Origin: Galaxea fascicularis
Taxonomy: Eukaryota > Cnidaria > Anthozoa > Scleractinia > Euphylliidae
Length of the DNA: 64,000 nt
Assembly: GCA_948470475.1 (NCBI GenBank)
Contig: OX419341.1
Coordinates: forward strand, 2,161,584 to 2,225,583
Reading direction: 5' to 3'
The notes beneath the pieces were generated by a model. It searched no databases. It had not been told where the DNA came from and saw nothing but the letters and a program-made list of their open reading frames with translations. The first letter of the stretch is position 1, and each line of letters opens with the position of its first letter. Below, one piece after another: positions 28,809-42,252 of the stretch. The position numbers and the translations under genes are program-made.

Positions 28809-31800
28809 TTATTCCTCGTCGCCTAAGTAACTCGCGCTCTCTTGCATTCCCGCCAAAAGTCTGTCGACTAGCACCGACAAAAACGAATCCATCGGATCCA
28901 TGGCACCTCGCTGGACCCATTTAGGGATAGTCAATTGCGCATGCGAGAAACCCAACTTTTGTAGAACCCAGTCAATGTTGACAGGGTCCATATTTTTTCC
29001 CGCCCAGGACAAAAATCGAACTCGAGGCTCTAGTTTCCAGTGCTTGCTCCGGAACTGACGTATCCTCTTGGCTTCTGGTTTGGGGGCTTTTTCTCCTCTG
29101 TCTTCTATCTCAGACATTCGCTCTTTGCGGACACGCGCGGGTGGGGACATGCCTCGTGGAATGGAACCTGGGAGATACCAAATACCCAAAGTGAGATAAC
29201 GGGTTCTGGTTACCACGACAACTTAAGACATTATTCATCAACTGTACTGAATTAGCTACTCCTGAAAATTTAGTCCTTGTCTGTACATTTTACGAGCCTG
29301 CGCCTTCTACTGACCCATTCGTTATTCCAACTCTTTTGGCTTTTTAGTGGTTTTTCGTGTTTCTTCCTCTGCCAAAAATTATTACGAGGGGAATACAGAA
29401 CGGGTCCCGAAAACTCTCTTTCCCACAGAATGTTCGTGAGCGGGTTTCTTAATATTACTGCTTTTGAAAACCAAACTTTTAAATCCTCATTATGGAACAC
29501 ACTGGGCAAAGAAAAATACCAAGGCGGCATAGTGTACATTTGTTATATGGTAACGATAGTACGAGCAATTTGAGTGGCTACATATATCTGTTGTGCCGCG
29601 TAGCACTATAAACACTTACAAGTGATGGAACAGAGAATCACCATCTTAATCGTCCCCGACTTTCTCTGCCGACCTCGTAGCTTAGTCGGCAGAGCAACGG
29701 TAGATCTAATCCGGAGGTCGTGGGTTCGATTCCCACCGAGGTCATAAGAATTTTCTCTTTGCTTCGTGTGGTTCCCTGATACCCTTTACTAGGGCTAACG
29801 CCCAGTGGGTTTTTCATGGGTTTCTATTAGCACTTTAATTTACACTTCAGAGTTAATTCTCTGTTCCATCACTTGTATGTGTTTATAGTGCTACACGGCA
29901 CAACATATATATGTACCCTTACTTTCTCTTCGCCGCGATTCACCATCTTAATCGTCCCCGACTTTCTCTGCCGACCTCGTAGCTTAGGCGGCAGAGCAAC
30001 GGTAGATCTAATCCGGAGGTCGTGGGTTCGATTCCCACCGAGGTCAAAAGAATTTTTTCTTTGCCTCGTGTGGTTCCCTGATACCCTTTACTAGGGCTAA
30101 CGCCCAGTGGGTTTTTCATGGGTTTCTATTAGCACTTTAATTTACGCTTCAGAGTTAATTCTCTGTTCCATCAATTTGAGTGGCTGCTGAGCGGGCATTA
30201 CAAACATTTTTCCTCGCCCGGCAATTCTCGTAAAGCGAATGATGCACGGTTCGACATTTGTTGCTCAACAAATGTTGGGGCGTGTATCATTCGCTTAAGC
30301 GGTACAAGCAACAATATTCATAGCGAACCTTTTCCCCTCAATAATAGCTGCATGTAAGTGAGACAAAAATATTTAGATCTTTTAAAATTACAAAGGAAGA
30401 GGACCATTCAAATAACGAGTTCTATTATTCTGCAGAGGAAGAGCATGCCAAAATACAACTTCCGGTACAATACATTTTGTTTTTCATTTTCATTTCAATA
30501 AAAAGCCATATAATAAATAACTTATTAACCTCGTCCGTTCGGTCATTACAGGGAAATCTCAGACCACAGCTGCCTTGTTACTGACCTTGCCATCGCTCGG
30601 TCAATGCATCAAGGCTTCAGTCTGAGATTTCCCTGTAAGGACTTCACTGTCGGTTAATAAGAAGTTTTTAAACCAAGTGCCGTAAAAGGCGAAGTGTCTG
30701 ATGAATGCTTAGTTATTGGCGCGTACCTGAGGGGGCCGTCTCATTCTCTCTGATATAGGTCTGCACCACGTCATGTAAGAAGAACAACAGGCCCACATCC
30801 ACTGTCACGCAAAGACCATCATCGAAGGTTGAGTTCAGGCTGGTCTCCACCACATGCGGACTTGCTGGGGTGACCGGCAGGAGTGTGACAGGAAGTGCAC
30901 TGTGTAACGCAAGACAACAAGTCACTCAACTAAAGAGAAGTCCGTTATTCTAATCGTTAACAATGATCATCCTGGTTAAACGCGTAAACGGGAAGCTATG
31001 AAAGGGAGTGCTAAGGGTCGGCAACAGCGTTACGAATAAATACAATTTAATAATGTGAACACGATGTAAGTCTTACCTCTTTTGCTTTCGAACCCACTTT
31101 GAAGCGATGGAAGTCATCGGCATGTCGTGCTCAGATCGGAATTCAACCTCGAACTTCGGAATGGCGAAGACGGCCTCGGTGTCGTGCTCATAGCGGAACC
31201 CGCCAGAGTAACTCGAGCGTCGCTCCTTATTTGAGGCCTTCCCTGTTCCGGGGAAGGACTCGACGCGAGGTTTATCAAAACTGACAGGTGCCATGCCTTC
31301 TGTGGGACTGATGTCCCCTCCGGTAGCACACACATAGTTAAGCCAATCCTGTACTGTGCTTCCCATGGATGGGGGATTCCTCCTGCCTCGGGAGACTTTC
31401 TGGATGATTCCTACATGTGCTAGGAAAAATTTTACATGTTTTATTTAAAAGGCAACGACTGTGGAAATCGATGAAAATGATACTGTCTGTACAGTTAGAA
31501 CGGTTCCGAAGGCGACATACATGGCGGCAGACATGATGCAGGTGTATTTTTATTCTTATCATCGTCAATGTCATCGTCACCATCACCATCATCACCATCA
31601 TCATCATCATCATCATGATCATCATCATCATCATCATCATCGCCATCATCATCGCCATCACGGGGGAAAGTATAGGGTTCACGTCATGATTAATATAAAC
31701 CCACCAACCAGCCTGCAAACAGGTTCCTATATGCTGTGATGGGGACAAGAAAAATCTGTCCGCGGAGCAAGCTTGTTTACGTTCGGTTTACTCACTCGCC

Positions 31801-34800
31801 TAATTCTTTGTATGGAGAGACAAGAATACCACATAAATTAATGTGTTCAGGTAAGCTGAAAGCCACTCACTGAGCACTATGGCCACCTGGTAGCGGGCAT
31901 TATCCCTTAAATCTACCAAATAAAAATTGAGCCTGGGTATTAGCTATGCCATACTGGTGAATGAGGCCGAAACAGCTGTCCATGGCTGCTAATGCTCGGG
32001 CTCAACCTTTATTTGGTAGATTTAAGGGGTAATGACCGCTACCACGTGGTCATAGTGCCCAATGAGTGGCTTTCAGCTTACCTGAACACATCCCACAAGC
32101 TTTAGATTTAATTCTTTGTGCGTTGTGCTCCCTTCTTCCCACTACAGAGCTTTTTACAGGCTATGCGAGCTCTTAAAGATCTGGACACAGGGAAAACATA
32201 CGTAAATCTAACCCGTTACAAGATATCTGGGGCGAGCGAAAACGAATGATTAAAATTAAGTCCCCGCTCGATTTCCTCCGCTCGTCCTCTCGGTCGCCCT
32301 AAAGATCTGAAAGTCTAGGACAAGCTAAGGTACATCCTACTTCAATAAAGGAACAAAAATGTAACACTCCATGCGATTTTGCTGTGCGATGATTGTTTCG
32401 CTCGATGAAATGTTATTTGACATATACCACCCAGCTACCTCACCTGAGGAAGGTGAAAGCTTTCCACTAAGCGTGTCATCTGAGCCATGTCCGAGTGTGA
32501 GAGACAGATCCTGCACGGCCTTCACTCGCCTCACTTGACAGCTTTTCTCCACAGTGCAAACTTTGCTAGTAAACGTCATGTAAGGTCTCTGAAGTGTAAA
32601 CAGCACCCAGGATTGCGAGCGGAAGTTGACCCCATGAAAGCAGGCGAGAGAGACCGCTTTACCGTGGAGGGTTAAGCTTCCACCCAATAATACGCCTCTT
32701 TCAGGTAACGCGTTACTAAGAACACTCAGTTTCAAACCTCTGACGGCATTCAATACTTTTCCCCAATGCTGATATTTAAGGCCTGTAAATCAAAAGTGGC
32801 GGTCATATTTCGTCTCCAAACAAATGGAGGTTGTTATGAATGCATTTCATTCACTAAGTGTTTATAGCGACTTCGAAATTGTTTGGAAAAAACTAACGCA
32901 TTTTAACTATCTATTCAATTAAGGGCATACCTGGCGCCAGTCCAAAATCACACTGATTTCGTAGATTCAAGTTTGCCTACTGTTACATTATTAACATTTT
33001 TTCAAGCGTTAAAAGTCTTCAGCTCCAAGGATCACCCAACCTATTTATCTATTTAACTGTTTGCCTGTTTGTTTGAATCCCTATCTGAAAAAGAAATAAT
33101 CAATGAAAACACCAACCATCCTTATTTTCTTCTTTGCAGGTGACTGGTGATCCTGTGGAAACTGGGGTAGACAATGATGTCATCACATCTCCCATGGTGA
33201 GTGGGATATGGGGCCGAAGAGATGAAAGAGCCCGGATGCTGTTCCTATGCTGCTGTGCGAGGAACTCCTGTATCTTAGCAATCATCTTCACCATGTCAGG
33301 AGTCGTGGAGCGGCAAATCATGATCTTGAAGTCATTCCACGCCAAATCGCCATGCATGTAAATTTTTGCATTCACTGGCTCACGTTCTTGCTCGAATAAG
33401 TTATCTACCACAGGAAGGAAGGAAGGAAGGAAGCAAACGTCACCGCGAACAAAGAATCATTAAATGAATTTAAAAACTTTGAGCTTATTTAGGAAAAAAA
33501 TCACGGAGTAAATGAAGAGAAAGGGCAACGTGAAGACGAGCTGAAGCGAGTCTCCTGTAGCGCGTGGTAGAGAATCCAAACCAGTACTCGGTAATGCAGG
33601 GCTTTGATTTCTGCATGTTGAGTGGACTCGAATTTTCTTAGCCAAGAATCCCGCTGTCACAAGTTCTCTTCAAGAGATCCAACCGGTCACTCTCTACACA
33701 TTAGTTTTTCCTTCGTCTATTTTCTTTATTCACATGTTCGTCTGTTCTTTTTCTATATTTATCTGTTCTGTTCAGTTTCTTTTTCTAATTCATCTGTTCG
33801 TCCGTTCTATTTTATATTTATTGGTCTGTTCATTCTTTCTTTTCCTATATCTATTTGTTCCTCCGGCCTGTCGTAACTCACCAGTGGAAGGACTTGTAGT
33901 CTCTTGCAGTTTCCACTCATCACGCAAGTCTGTCTTAAATGCAGACAGGTTACCCATCAATATACATGTTCCCATGTAATCAATTCGCGCCTCAGCGTAC
34001 CGCAAACCCAGATTAATCAGATGCTGTGGGCTGCAGCCACGCTCTTCGTTCACATCAGCTGATAACACAAAAATAGTATTTTCACGTCTGTTCAATAACA
34101 TTAGTATTTTTCAGTTTTTCACAATTTAAAACTTTAAACACTTTCCCACTTTACCTAACTACTTTTTTGTTTTTAAATTAACACTATTCCCTTTCGTTTG
34201 TCACAGTTCTCACTCACCATCCCAGCCCACTCTCTTCCGACACTTTCGACGGGCGAATTAATGAATACAATAGTTGGAATTAAGGGACAATCTCACCCCT
34301 CATATAATACCCCCCATATAATAAAAACTGGGCTCCATGTACCTGAGTATCGTGTCATTTATAAGAAATTTTTGAAACCCACCGTTTACATGAAAACAGG
34401 GTTTTATAAATTCTTTCGTACCTCGCATCTTAAATTCCTGTATTTCAATATGTCCGCCAACAATTCCGCTGCGTGCCTCATATACGGCTTCTCTGACACT
34501 CACTGAACCTTTCAGCTCTCGCCGGCCTGTGTTAGTAAGGGTCACGTGACACTGAGAACGAAGGTCGCTCGTGCTCCAGCTGAATACACAAGAGAAATGA
34601 CTGAAAATCAGTGGGTCACAAACGGCATGACTGACTAAACCAAGTTTACAGCAAGTAAAAAAACGATGCAAATTTCTGTCAGTGTTAAAAAAGAATAAAA
34701 TACGCAAAGGTGATAAGGCAGAAACATTCGCAGGCAAAATGTACTCTTCACAAGGCTGGATAGTACTGAGAAAAGGACTACAACGGTAAATTAACGATCG

Positions 34801-37800
34801 TATGGCCCGTTAATAAGAAGATACACTAATTAAGATACATATCAAAGCGCATGCTCGTACAGTGTTTGGCCCATGACGCTGCCCATATTTGTCGACATAT
34901 CAAGTCTTGACAGATTCACGGCCACAATAACAACAGTCTCCCACTTGGACTTAGTCCCTCCGAGACTGGACGAGGAGGAATGGCTCAGAGGACCACCATC
35001 CCCTTCTGTTTCTGAGGAACTTTCGATCACTTTGAGTTCCGGACGTTCTGGGCTAAAGACCCTCTTGGCACCTGCGCAACAAAATATCAAGACGTAGAAC
35101 ATCAGCAATTTATCCGGCAATTTAATTTTATTGCTATATGGATTTTTATTTGAAAGCACAACCCGTCTTGACTAGGGTAAGCTACCTGCGGGAAACTATT
35201 GAATTATTTTTATTAAAATAAATTGTTGTTGTTGTAGTTATCAAGAAAATTGTGGCGAGACATTATTAAGCTATAAACTCCATGACGCCAATTTGATATC
35301 ATTCTTCAACAAGACCTCCCCTAATAAAAGTCAGCTGATAAGCACATTCAGTCATTAAGTTTTAGACAACTTGAAAGGATCGGGATGGATATAACTGAAT
35401 GAGAGAGAGAAAGCAGGATAACAAGGCATTTTTAGGGGTATATGAAAATTAAAGAAAGAGGAAATGCTCTAAGAAGCGAGCATTTCAGATACACACCCTC
35501 CCCCACCCCCCTCCCCCGCGCGCAACCCGTCCTATGTCAAATAATATCTAACGTCAAACGTTTTTTATTTTAGTTTACAACTGGCGCATTTATTGTGGTG
35601 AGTTGGCAAACCACCAAGTCAAAGAACTGTTTATTGTCCCTTACCTGACACCGACGACCGTCTTCTAGCATAAGGAGGCGAGGTCACAGAGGGACTTAGT
35701 AAACCGTGCTTAGTCCCGCTCATAGTCATGGACCGAAAGAGACTGGGTGACGTTGGAAGGAAGCCGAAAAAACTGCCGCCAGATGACGCTACTTTACGGT
35801 GACCTGTTAATAGCACAACTAGTTTGAGAAGATCGTAAAATGATTGTGAAGTCCAATAAGAGAAAGGCAAGATCGAATGCACGTACTGCGGTTTCACGCT
35901 TACGCCGGGTCATACCGGCTTCATCAACTAGGCAGCCAGTCACATTTGCACCAAGGGAAGAAAAATCACGAACTAACCTGGTTTAGGCCTGGTTTGGGGT
36001 GATCTGACTGGTGTGGATGGCGCTGGTTCATCATGGGACTCCGACATGGACCGAAACAGTGAAAGTGACCGGGGCTTCAGAGTGGGCGGCGTAATTCTAT
36101 ATACTTCTTTTTCGTTCAAAGAAGCTGATCTATAAATCAATGAGAAACAAGAATAAACGCCAGAAACATGACCAAACCTTAAACAAAAATACTGCCATTA
36201 GTGTGGTATAGCTGATAAAACGCGCTGTTTAGAACACTGTCTCGCATGCAATACATGACAAACTAAGCGTTTGCGCTTAATATAACTGCAGTGAGATAAT
36301 TTACCTTCGTTTCATTTCCTCATCGGTGGGATTACTCGGGGAGGGCCCTTCGGGGCCCCGGTCTGTTCCCTCTGCTGACGTCTTCGTTGCATAAGTTCCC
36401 TCCTTTCCAAGGAACAACCGCTGGACAAGCCCTCTCTTGTACCAGGCTTTCGGAAAGTCCAAGATTTCGTTTAGGCGTCGCATGTCGTAGTTAAAGGTAG
36501 CCGAGCCAATGTCACAGATACCTGGTTACAAATCAAGAAAGCTTCGTCGATGAAAAGCTTGATCTTCCCCAAAATAGTCAGCAGTCTTAACAATACCATT
36601 TATACTAGCACAACAAAACGCGGTTTAAAATAGGTAAGACTCAAATAGTTGACAACTCGTCGAAGGCAAACAGCCCTTTTGGTAAGTCCGTAAAATAAAC
36701 CCAAAGCGAAATTCACTGCCGAAAGCGCTACCTCAAAACAAACCGATTTCCGTTTGACAGCGCTTGACAATTCTGAGGAAATTACCAGCGAATGTTCCAT
36801 AAAAAATCACCTTTTTAACAAAAAAATTACTCCAAAGGCAGCTCACCTGAAACTTTGACAACCGTTGAGGATCCAGTTCCCGTCCCGGCCAATAGATCTG
36901 GAGAGGGTGCCTTGTTTTTATCATCCGTCACGCTTCCAGCAGAACCCACCCGCCGGCGTGACAGGTTAAACTTCACGAACTCCACGTTTAAACTAAGGGA
37001 GTCTTTCTTCCCCGACAGTGGCTGTGATTGGGACGGAGCGAAACGAAACCGTGGACGACTTTCCTCGGTGTTCTCTTCGATATCTGAAGGCGAGCTGGAG
37101 CTACGACCGACAGCTGTGTGCTGTTTGCCGTATGGATGAAAGATACAGAATGAGAAGCGGGAAAGGCAAACCGTGAAGCTGATGCCGCCACTGTCAAAGG
37201 TTAGGGTGGAGGGAGTCAAGGTGGTGCCCAACGGGTCTGTCTTCACGCGAATGGGGTCGCGGCTGCCCAAACGAGAAGACGGAGTCTGCAAAAGAGACTT
37301 GTTCGGGCTGGAGTTGGATGAAAACACCACATCTAAGGCAGGCAGCCGAAGCATGCACTCCACACGGGACACTGGCAGGCAACTAAAGCGAATGTCGGAA
37401 GGCTGAACCCGAATTACAACCACCACATCCACCGGAAATGATGAATACTCTGACATGGAAGACGAAACGAGGGAACCTCCCACCTCCCCCTCAGTATCAC
37501 TATCATCACCGGAAGCTACCCCTCCACCATCGACTATTTCCTCTTCGTCCGGCACGCTGATTGGCGCTAGTGCCTGATCTATGAAATCTAACAGCCGTGG
37601 TTTCAACACCATTTCTTGAGGAAGAGCCTGGAAAAGCACCCACACGTAGAGTCCTGCTTTCTTCACAATCTTCCTGTTACAGCTTGTATTAAGATGCGGT
37701 GAAGTTCCCATGCCTGCACCTTCCTCATCGTGTCCATCGAGGTAAACATGCGGCGTAGATTGCTCACTGCCGCTGGACATGTCAGTACCCCAAGGTACAG

Positions 37801-40800
37801 CAGGTGAATCCGGGGGTCCCACGCTTTCAGAATCTATGTTAGAGTGGTAGTGGACTCTAACCTCCACAGCTGGTAACAGCAGTTTTGTGTCCTCTGGCTG
37901 AGCTTTCTCCTGGGCTCCCTGTTTGTTTCGTTTCTGCCCGAGATTAGTTTGGAATACAGGCGTTGCCATTTTTCCACGCGTGGGGTCAAACAGCTGGAAT
38001 CGTTTTCCAGAGGTTCTAAATAAAGTAAACAAAAAAGACTTTACGAGCTAATCGGTGGAGAACCTTCCAATCTGCCTCATCCAAAATGCTCAGAAAGTGG
38101 TCAAATATTTAGGGAAAAATACACTGGGAACTACTGCCTCTAAGCACTTCATCACTTAAAAAGTGCATTTGTCGTCTCTCTTCTAGTGCTTATCAATCAA
38201 TAATTTACTACTAATCATGATAATGCTGATGACGAAGGCAAATAATATGACAGACATAATTATTGTATAATTACTTGGCTTCTGTTGTTTCATCTTTCTC
38301 CCCGTCGTCCGCGGGATAAAAAACGCATTTTCCACTGTCGATATCCACCGCCACGTCCAACTGAAAGTCAAGATTCTGCTGCTGGTGTGGTTGCTGTTGC
38401 GTTAGAGTCGACTTTTGTGACGTCACGCTCTCGTTATCAGACTCACTAGGGGTCCTAAAAGTCACTCTTGGACCGGCACCACCCTCCCCCTCTGGATGCG
38501 GGACGCTTACCCCATCACTCGTTAATTTACTTGCTTTGACGCCAACGTTTAAAATATCAGGAAGCGAGGGTGAGCGTGCGCCAAAGATCGCATTCTCCGA
38601 CTCGTCCTCGCAAGTTATAAAGGGAGCATCACCCGAGAGAAAACCTGTGCCGTGTTTACGAGGCGTGGGTGGCATTTCCACCATTTCGCTTTCCAAATCG
38701 TCCGCATCGCTGCTAACTTGAGGTCTTAATCTAGAGCGTGTCCTTGATCCTCGAACCTTCTCGGATTTTACTTTTCTACTGAGTAGCTTTGACCTGTGTA
38801 AAGAAAAATCCCTGTCTTTCAACAAACTTTAATCACAAAGATTCTCAAAAAAACGAAAAGTGTCCGGATCTTTTCTCCCGAATCGCAACAGTGTTTCATG
38901 CTCCATCATTGATATTTATGTAGTTTTCAACTTGCTGTTTTCGATGTTTACTCAATGTTTATAGTGGTTTGTTCTGTTCAAGCTGGTTTTGTTGAACATT
39001 TTCAATATCATTTACTTCTCATATCTTCTCAGAGTAATTCGTCCGAGATTTCAAGAAACATGAACGTTCGAGAAACCGGGAAAACTTAAAGGGGCTACGC
39101 CATGGTGATTTCTATGTTTTGGAGATCATGTTAAAACCAAGCACCCCAACTACAATTGCTTTTCCAAAATTCTCCAAGAACACCAAAAAGAGAGATGAAG
39201 CTATTTTCTCAACGAGGAAGCAAACCATAATCTGTGCTTGGCTACTTTTCCACAACACGGAAGGAGAACTTGGCCGAAATTTTTTGAAGTTGTAATCCAA
39301 TTCAAAGTCCTTCCCATCCTAAGCTAGAGAAGCTTGTTTATAGTTTTGCTAAATTGGTATGATATATTCAAACAAAACGGAACCCCCTCTTTTTGCTTCC
39401 AATATCTTTTTCAGCTCTTTAAAGTAATATTCATAACTTGTGACAGAACTCCTTCAAAGTTGGAACTCTTTCGTATTTGAAGTATTTCCAGATAACTCTC
39501 TAGAAGTGATCTTTTGTGCGCGGATCATTCAATTTTACATGATGACAAACCAAATAAGTTTCAACAACTGACAACGGAAGCCAAACCTGTCCGCCTCTGT
39601 TTTCTGTGTTGATCGTGAGTGGCGTCTTAGTTTTTTGCGCATATCTTTACGAAACTCGTTGAAGACAGCGCTCTCGAGATCCACCAGTCGCCTCGTTTCC
39701 TGCTCCATAACATACGCTTCTACATCGGTTTTCCTCCTGCAAGAGACATTGTGCAGAGAAGCTTTTGGGTGCAGAATTCTTTATAACACACACCGCATCT
39801 TACATGTGAGTGTGGACTGCAGCTTACAGTTAAGACATTTCAACGCCTGCAGATAGTGTTGCTGGGAATAGTTGAGGACGAAAACGAAAAAAAAAACACG
39901 CAAAACACGGTGAAAGGCGCCTGCCTCTCCTCATCTTCTGCTCCTTGGTGTATCTTTCCGTAACATTTTCCCCTTCTTATAATAACGAAAGCTAGGACAA
40001 TCTCCTCAATGTTATCAAAATTCTGGTGGTATTCTTTATTACATTGTTGAGGTTCCTTCCTACTGTAGATAAGATTCCCAGCCACGACCTTTCCAATAAA
40101 AGCTACCTAGCAGTACTTCCCTGTGACGCTGTTTCGGTGTTTTTAAAACTTTTGCAACTTGAAATTTCAGCACACTCTTTTGACCTCGACCAACAACCTC
40201 AGTTAGGAACCACAATTCACAAGTTCGAAAACTTCAGAGTTACCGACAGGAAATAAGGGCAGATAACTGCTACAAAGTTATTAAAAACCATTTTTAGTTT
40301 CCTCCTTACCTGAGCTCATTCACCTTGCGCGCTTGTTCCCACATATTTTTCTCAATATTTCTGGATTTCCTCCGGTCCATCGATACTCCCATACTGTCCA
40401 CCTCATCTCTACCTACGTCAGCAGTCTCTAGAGAAGGATCTCTGTCTTGAAGCTCTGTCACGGAGTCGATATTTGCCACGTCAGGCTCACCCGCCAATGA
40501 GGTCAGCGTTTGCCCCAAAGATGACAGGTGCTTGCCGATGTTGGTGTCACAGTGAAGTTCAATACCACGCATACGCCACTGGAATGACATCACCCACTTG
40601 CCTGCTTTTATCATGTCTGGTATGAACAAAAGAATCCGGATAACTTGAGTAATGAGTGCACTGAATTCCATTCAGCCATTCAGAGGCAACAACAAATTAC
40701 AGAACAGAACGTTCAGTGTGAACTTCTGTGTGACCTCGGTTAGAGACAAAACTGGATGTACTTAAAGACTTCCAATCAACTAGCTTTTACAACTACCACA

Positions 40801-42252
40801 GTCCCCCCAAGGGCACCCTCACCTGGTGTCACAGGATACCTTTGTGTTCTGGAGCACAACTCGTAGGTTCCCTCCGGAACCACACCTACAAGAAGAAACA
40901 ACAAATCAACTCAAACATAACTGTTTGTCATATAGTAGTATCAAAAAAGATGCATTGAACGTAATGATTTCTTACATCTGCTGCATCGCATCGCTGCGTC
41001 ACTTTCAAAGTTTGGTTTCCAGTTCTCCGTGTCGGTGTCAAATTTATTAGCAAACCAGAGACAGAACTTGCTGAATTTCCCTTTACTGACAAATGAGATG
41101 CTGGAACAGCAAGTCAGTAGCATCTGCTCCACTCTCAACACCATCGCTGGACCAGGCTCTTGTTCTGAAAGTATAAATAAGGTAGAGATTTATATGTCAC
41201 AATTAAATTACAAGAGTTCTGTAAAAAGAGAATAGAGGAATTACGGTATTCCACCCTGCCCTGATTGGCTGAATAGCTTACTCTGGGAGAGAGTGAGAGC
41301 CTGGGATAAAGAGTGGCCCCGCAAGCGATTATGGGACTGTTTGGTGGAATGCAAACTACGAAAACGCCGAACCATGTGAGCTGCTGTGGGCCTTTGTGTA
41401 CGAATGATTTCAGAATCCATGAGATCAAATTTAGCATTTCACAGTTACAAGTTGAAGGAGAAGTTACATACGTAGCTAATAATACGCGGAAAAGAAACAA
41501 CGCATTGCAAACAGTAGAAGCAACCTTTGCATTAACTCAAGTAAGAAATGTCATTTGCCTTATGTTCCCTCATTGAAATCAGAAGGTGAACTTGAAACTT
41601 CCTAAATTAACTTACCCGCATATCTCGTCTGAAAGTTTTGACCAACAGCCTGGAAAGGAGTGAAACAAAAAGATCAGAAATAAAGGGATAAATTTGGTCA
41701 GTCTAAATTCTTTTGACCATAATGGTAACCCAGATTAAAGCACTTCCTGTACAAGCAATCCTCTGCATCATACTCTTTGCACTGAACTGGGATGAGGTGA
41801 GCTATGCCACAGCCTCTCCCTGCGTTACAGCTCTTGCGCTATGCAAGGTTGTTCTGACTTTTGAGTCACACAACAAAATCCTACAAAGCGACCATTCTAA
41901 CCAAAGATGTTGAGCTGTATTGTCTTACGCGTGCGGTTTACTATGATCTACAAGGTACTTGAAGATTTGAAATCAGTGGATGAATTCTGCAATTGTGCGA
42001 CCATTGCTTCCAAATGGTTTAAACTGTTAATTCAGTTGATGGGACCCTTAACTGACTAAAATGCGTTACATATTCAGTTGTAACTGAGACGCTAATGAAG
42101 TACTCGCCGTTTCTCACCTGGTTACTGTTGTATAGTGGGATACACACACCCAACTGATCCACTGTCAGCTGCAGGAAAAGCGATCCTGAGAGCTGAGAAG
42201 ATGGCGGCCTCTGGGGCAGCTTATCCAAAACGGCTTGAGTGGCATAGTGAAC
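28809..42252 (-). CDS. BLTP1: BLTP1 C-terminal third (FSA_C region) to the stop codon
   Basis: From exon 42252-42118 onward the reading frame matches the fragile-site-associated C-terminal region. Landmarks are CVVPEGTYELCSR (across 41164-40976 and 40885-40823), LDVAVDIDSGKCVFYP (38793-38275), YVWVLFQALPQEMV and FPVDVVVVIRVQPSDIRFSC (38015-36847), ARIDYMGTCILMG (34058-33882), HGDLAWNDFKIMICRSTTP (33404-33145), SLACFHGVNFRSQSWVLF (32768-32444) and IPKWVQRGAMDPMD in the last exon (29167-28809). The stop is TAA at 28811-28809. Compared with the human protein the order of blocks is the same and no folded block is missing, so the gene is intact over this stretch. Exons of 34 nt (41649-41616) and 63 nt (40885-40823) are unusually small but phase-consistent. 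Confidence 0.95.

Noticed and set aside
29671..30045. Two apparent tRNA genes
   Set aside because: The anticodon arm does not pair, and both heads are followed by identical SINE bodies within one insertion, so they are SINE heads rather than functional tRNAs.
31338..31748. Poly-His and poly-Met ORFs
   Set aside because: Products of the CAT microsatellite at 31559-31662 in a BLTP1 intron; only the part within 31410-31077 is coding, in another frame.
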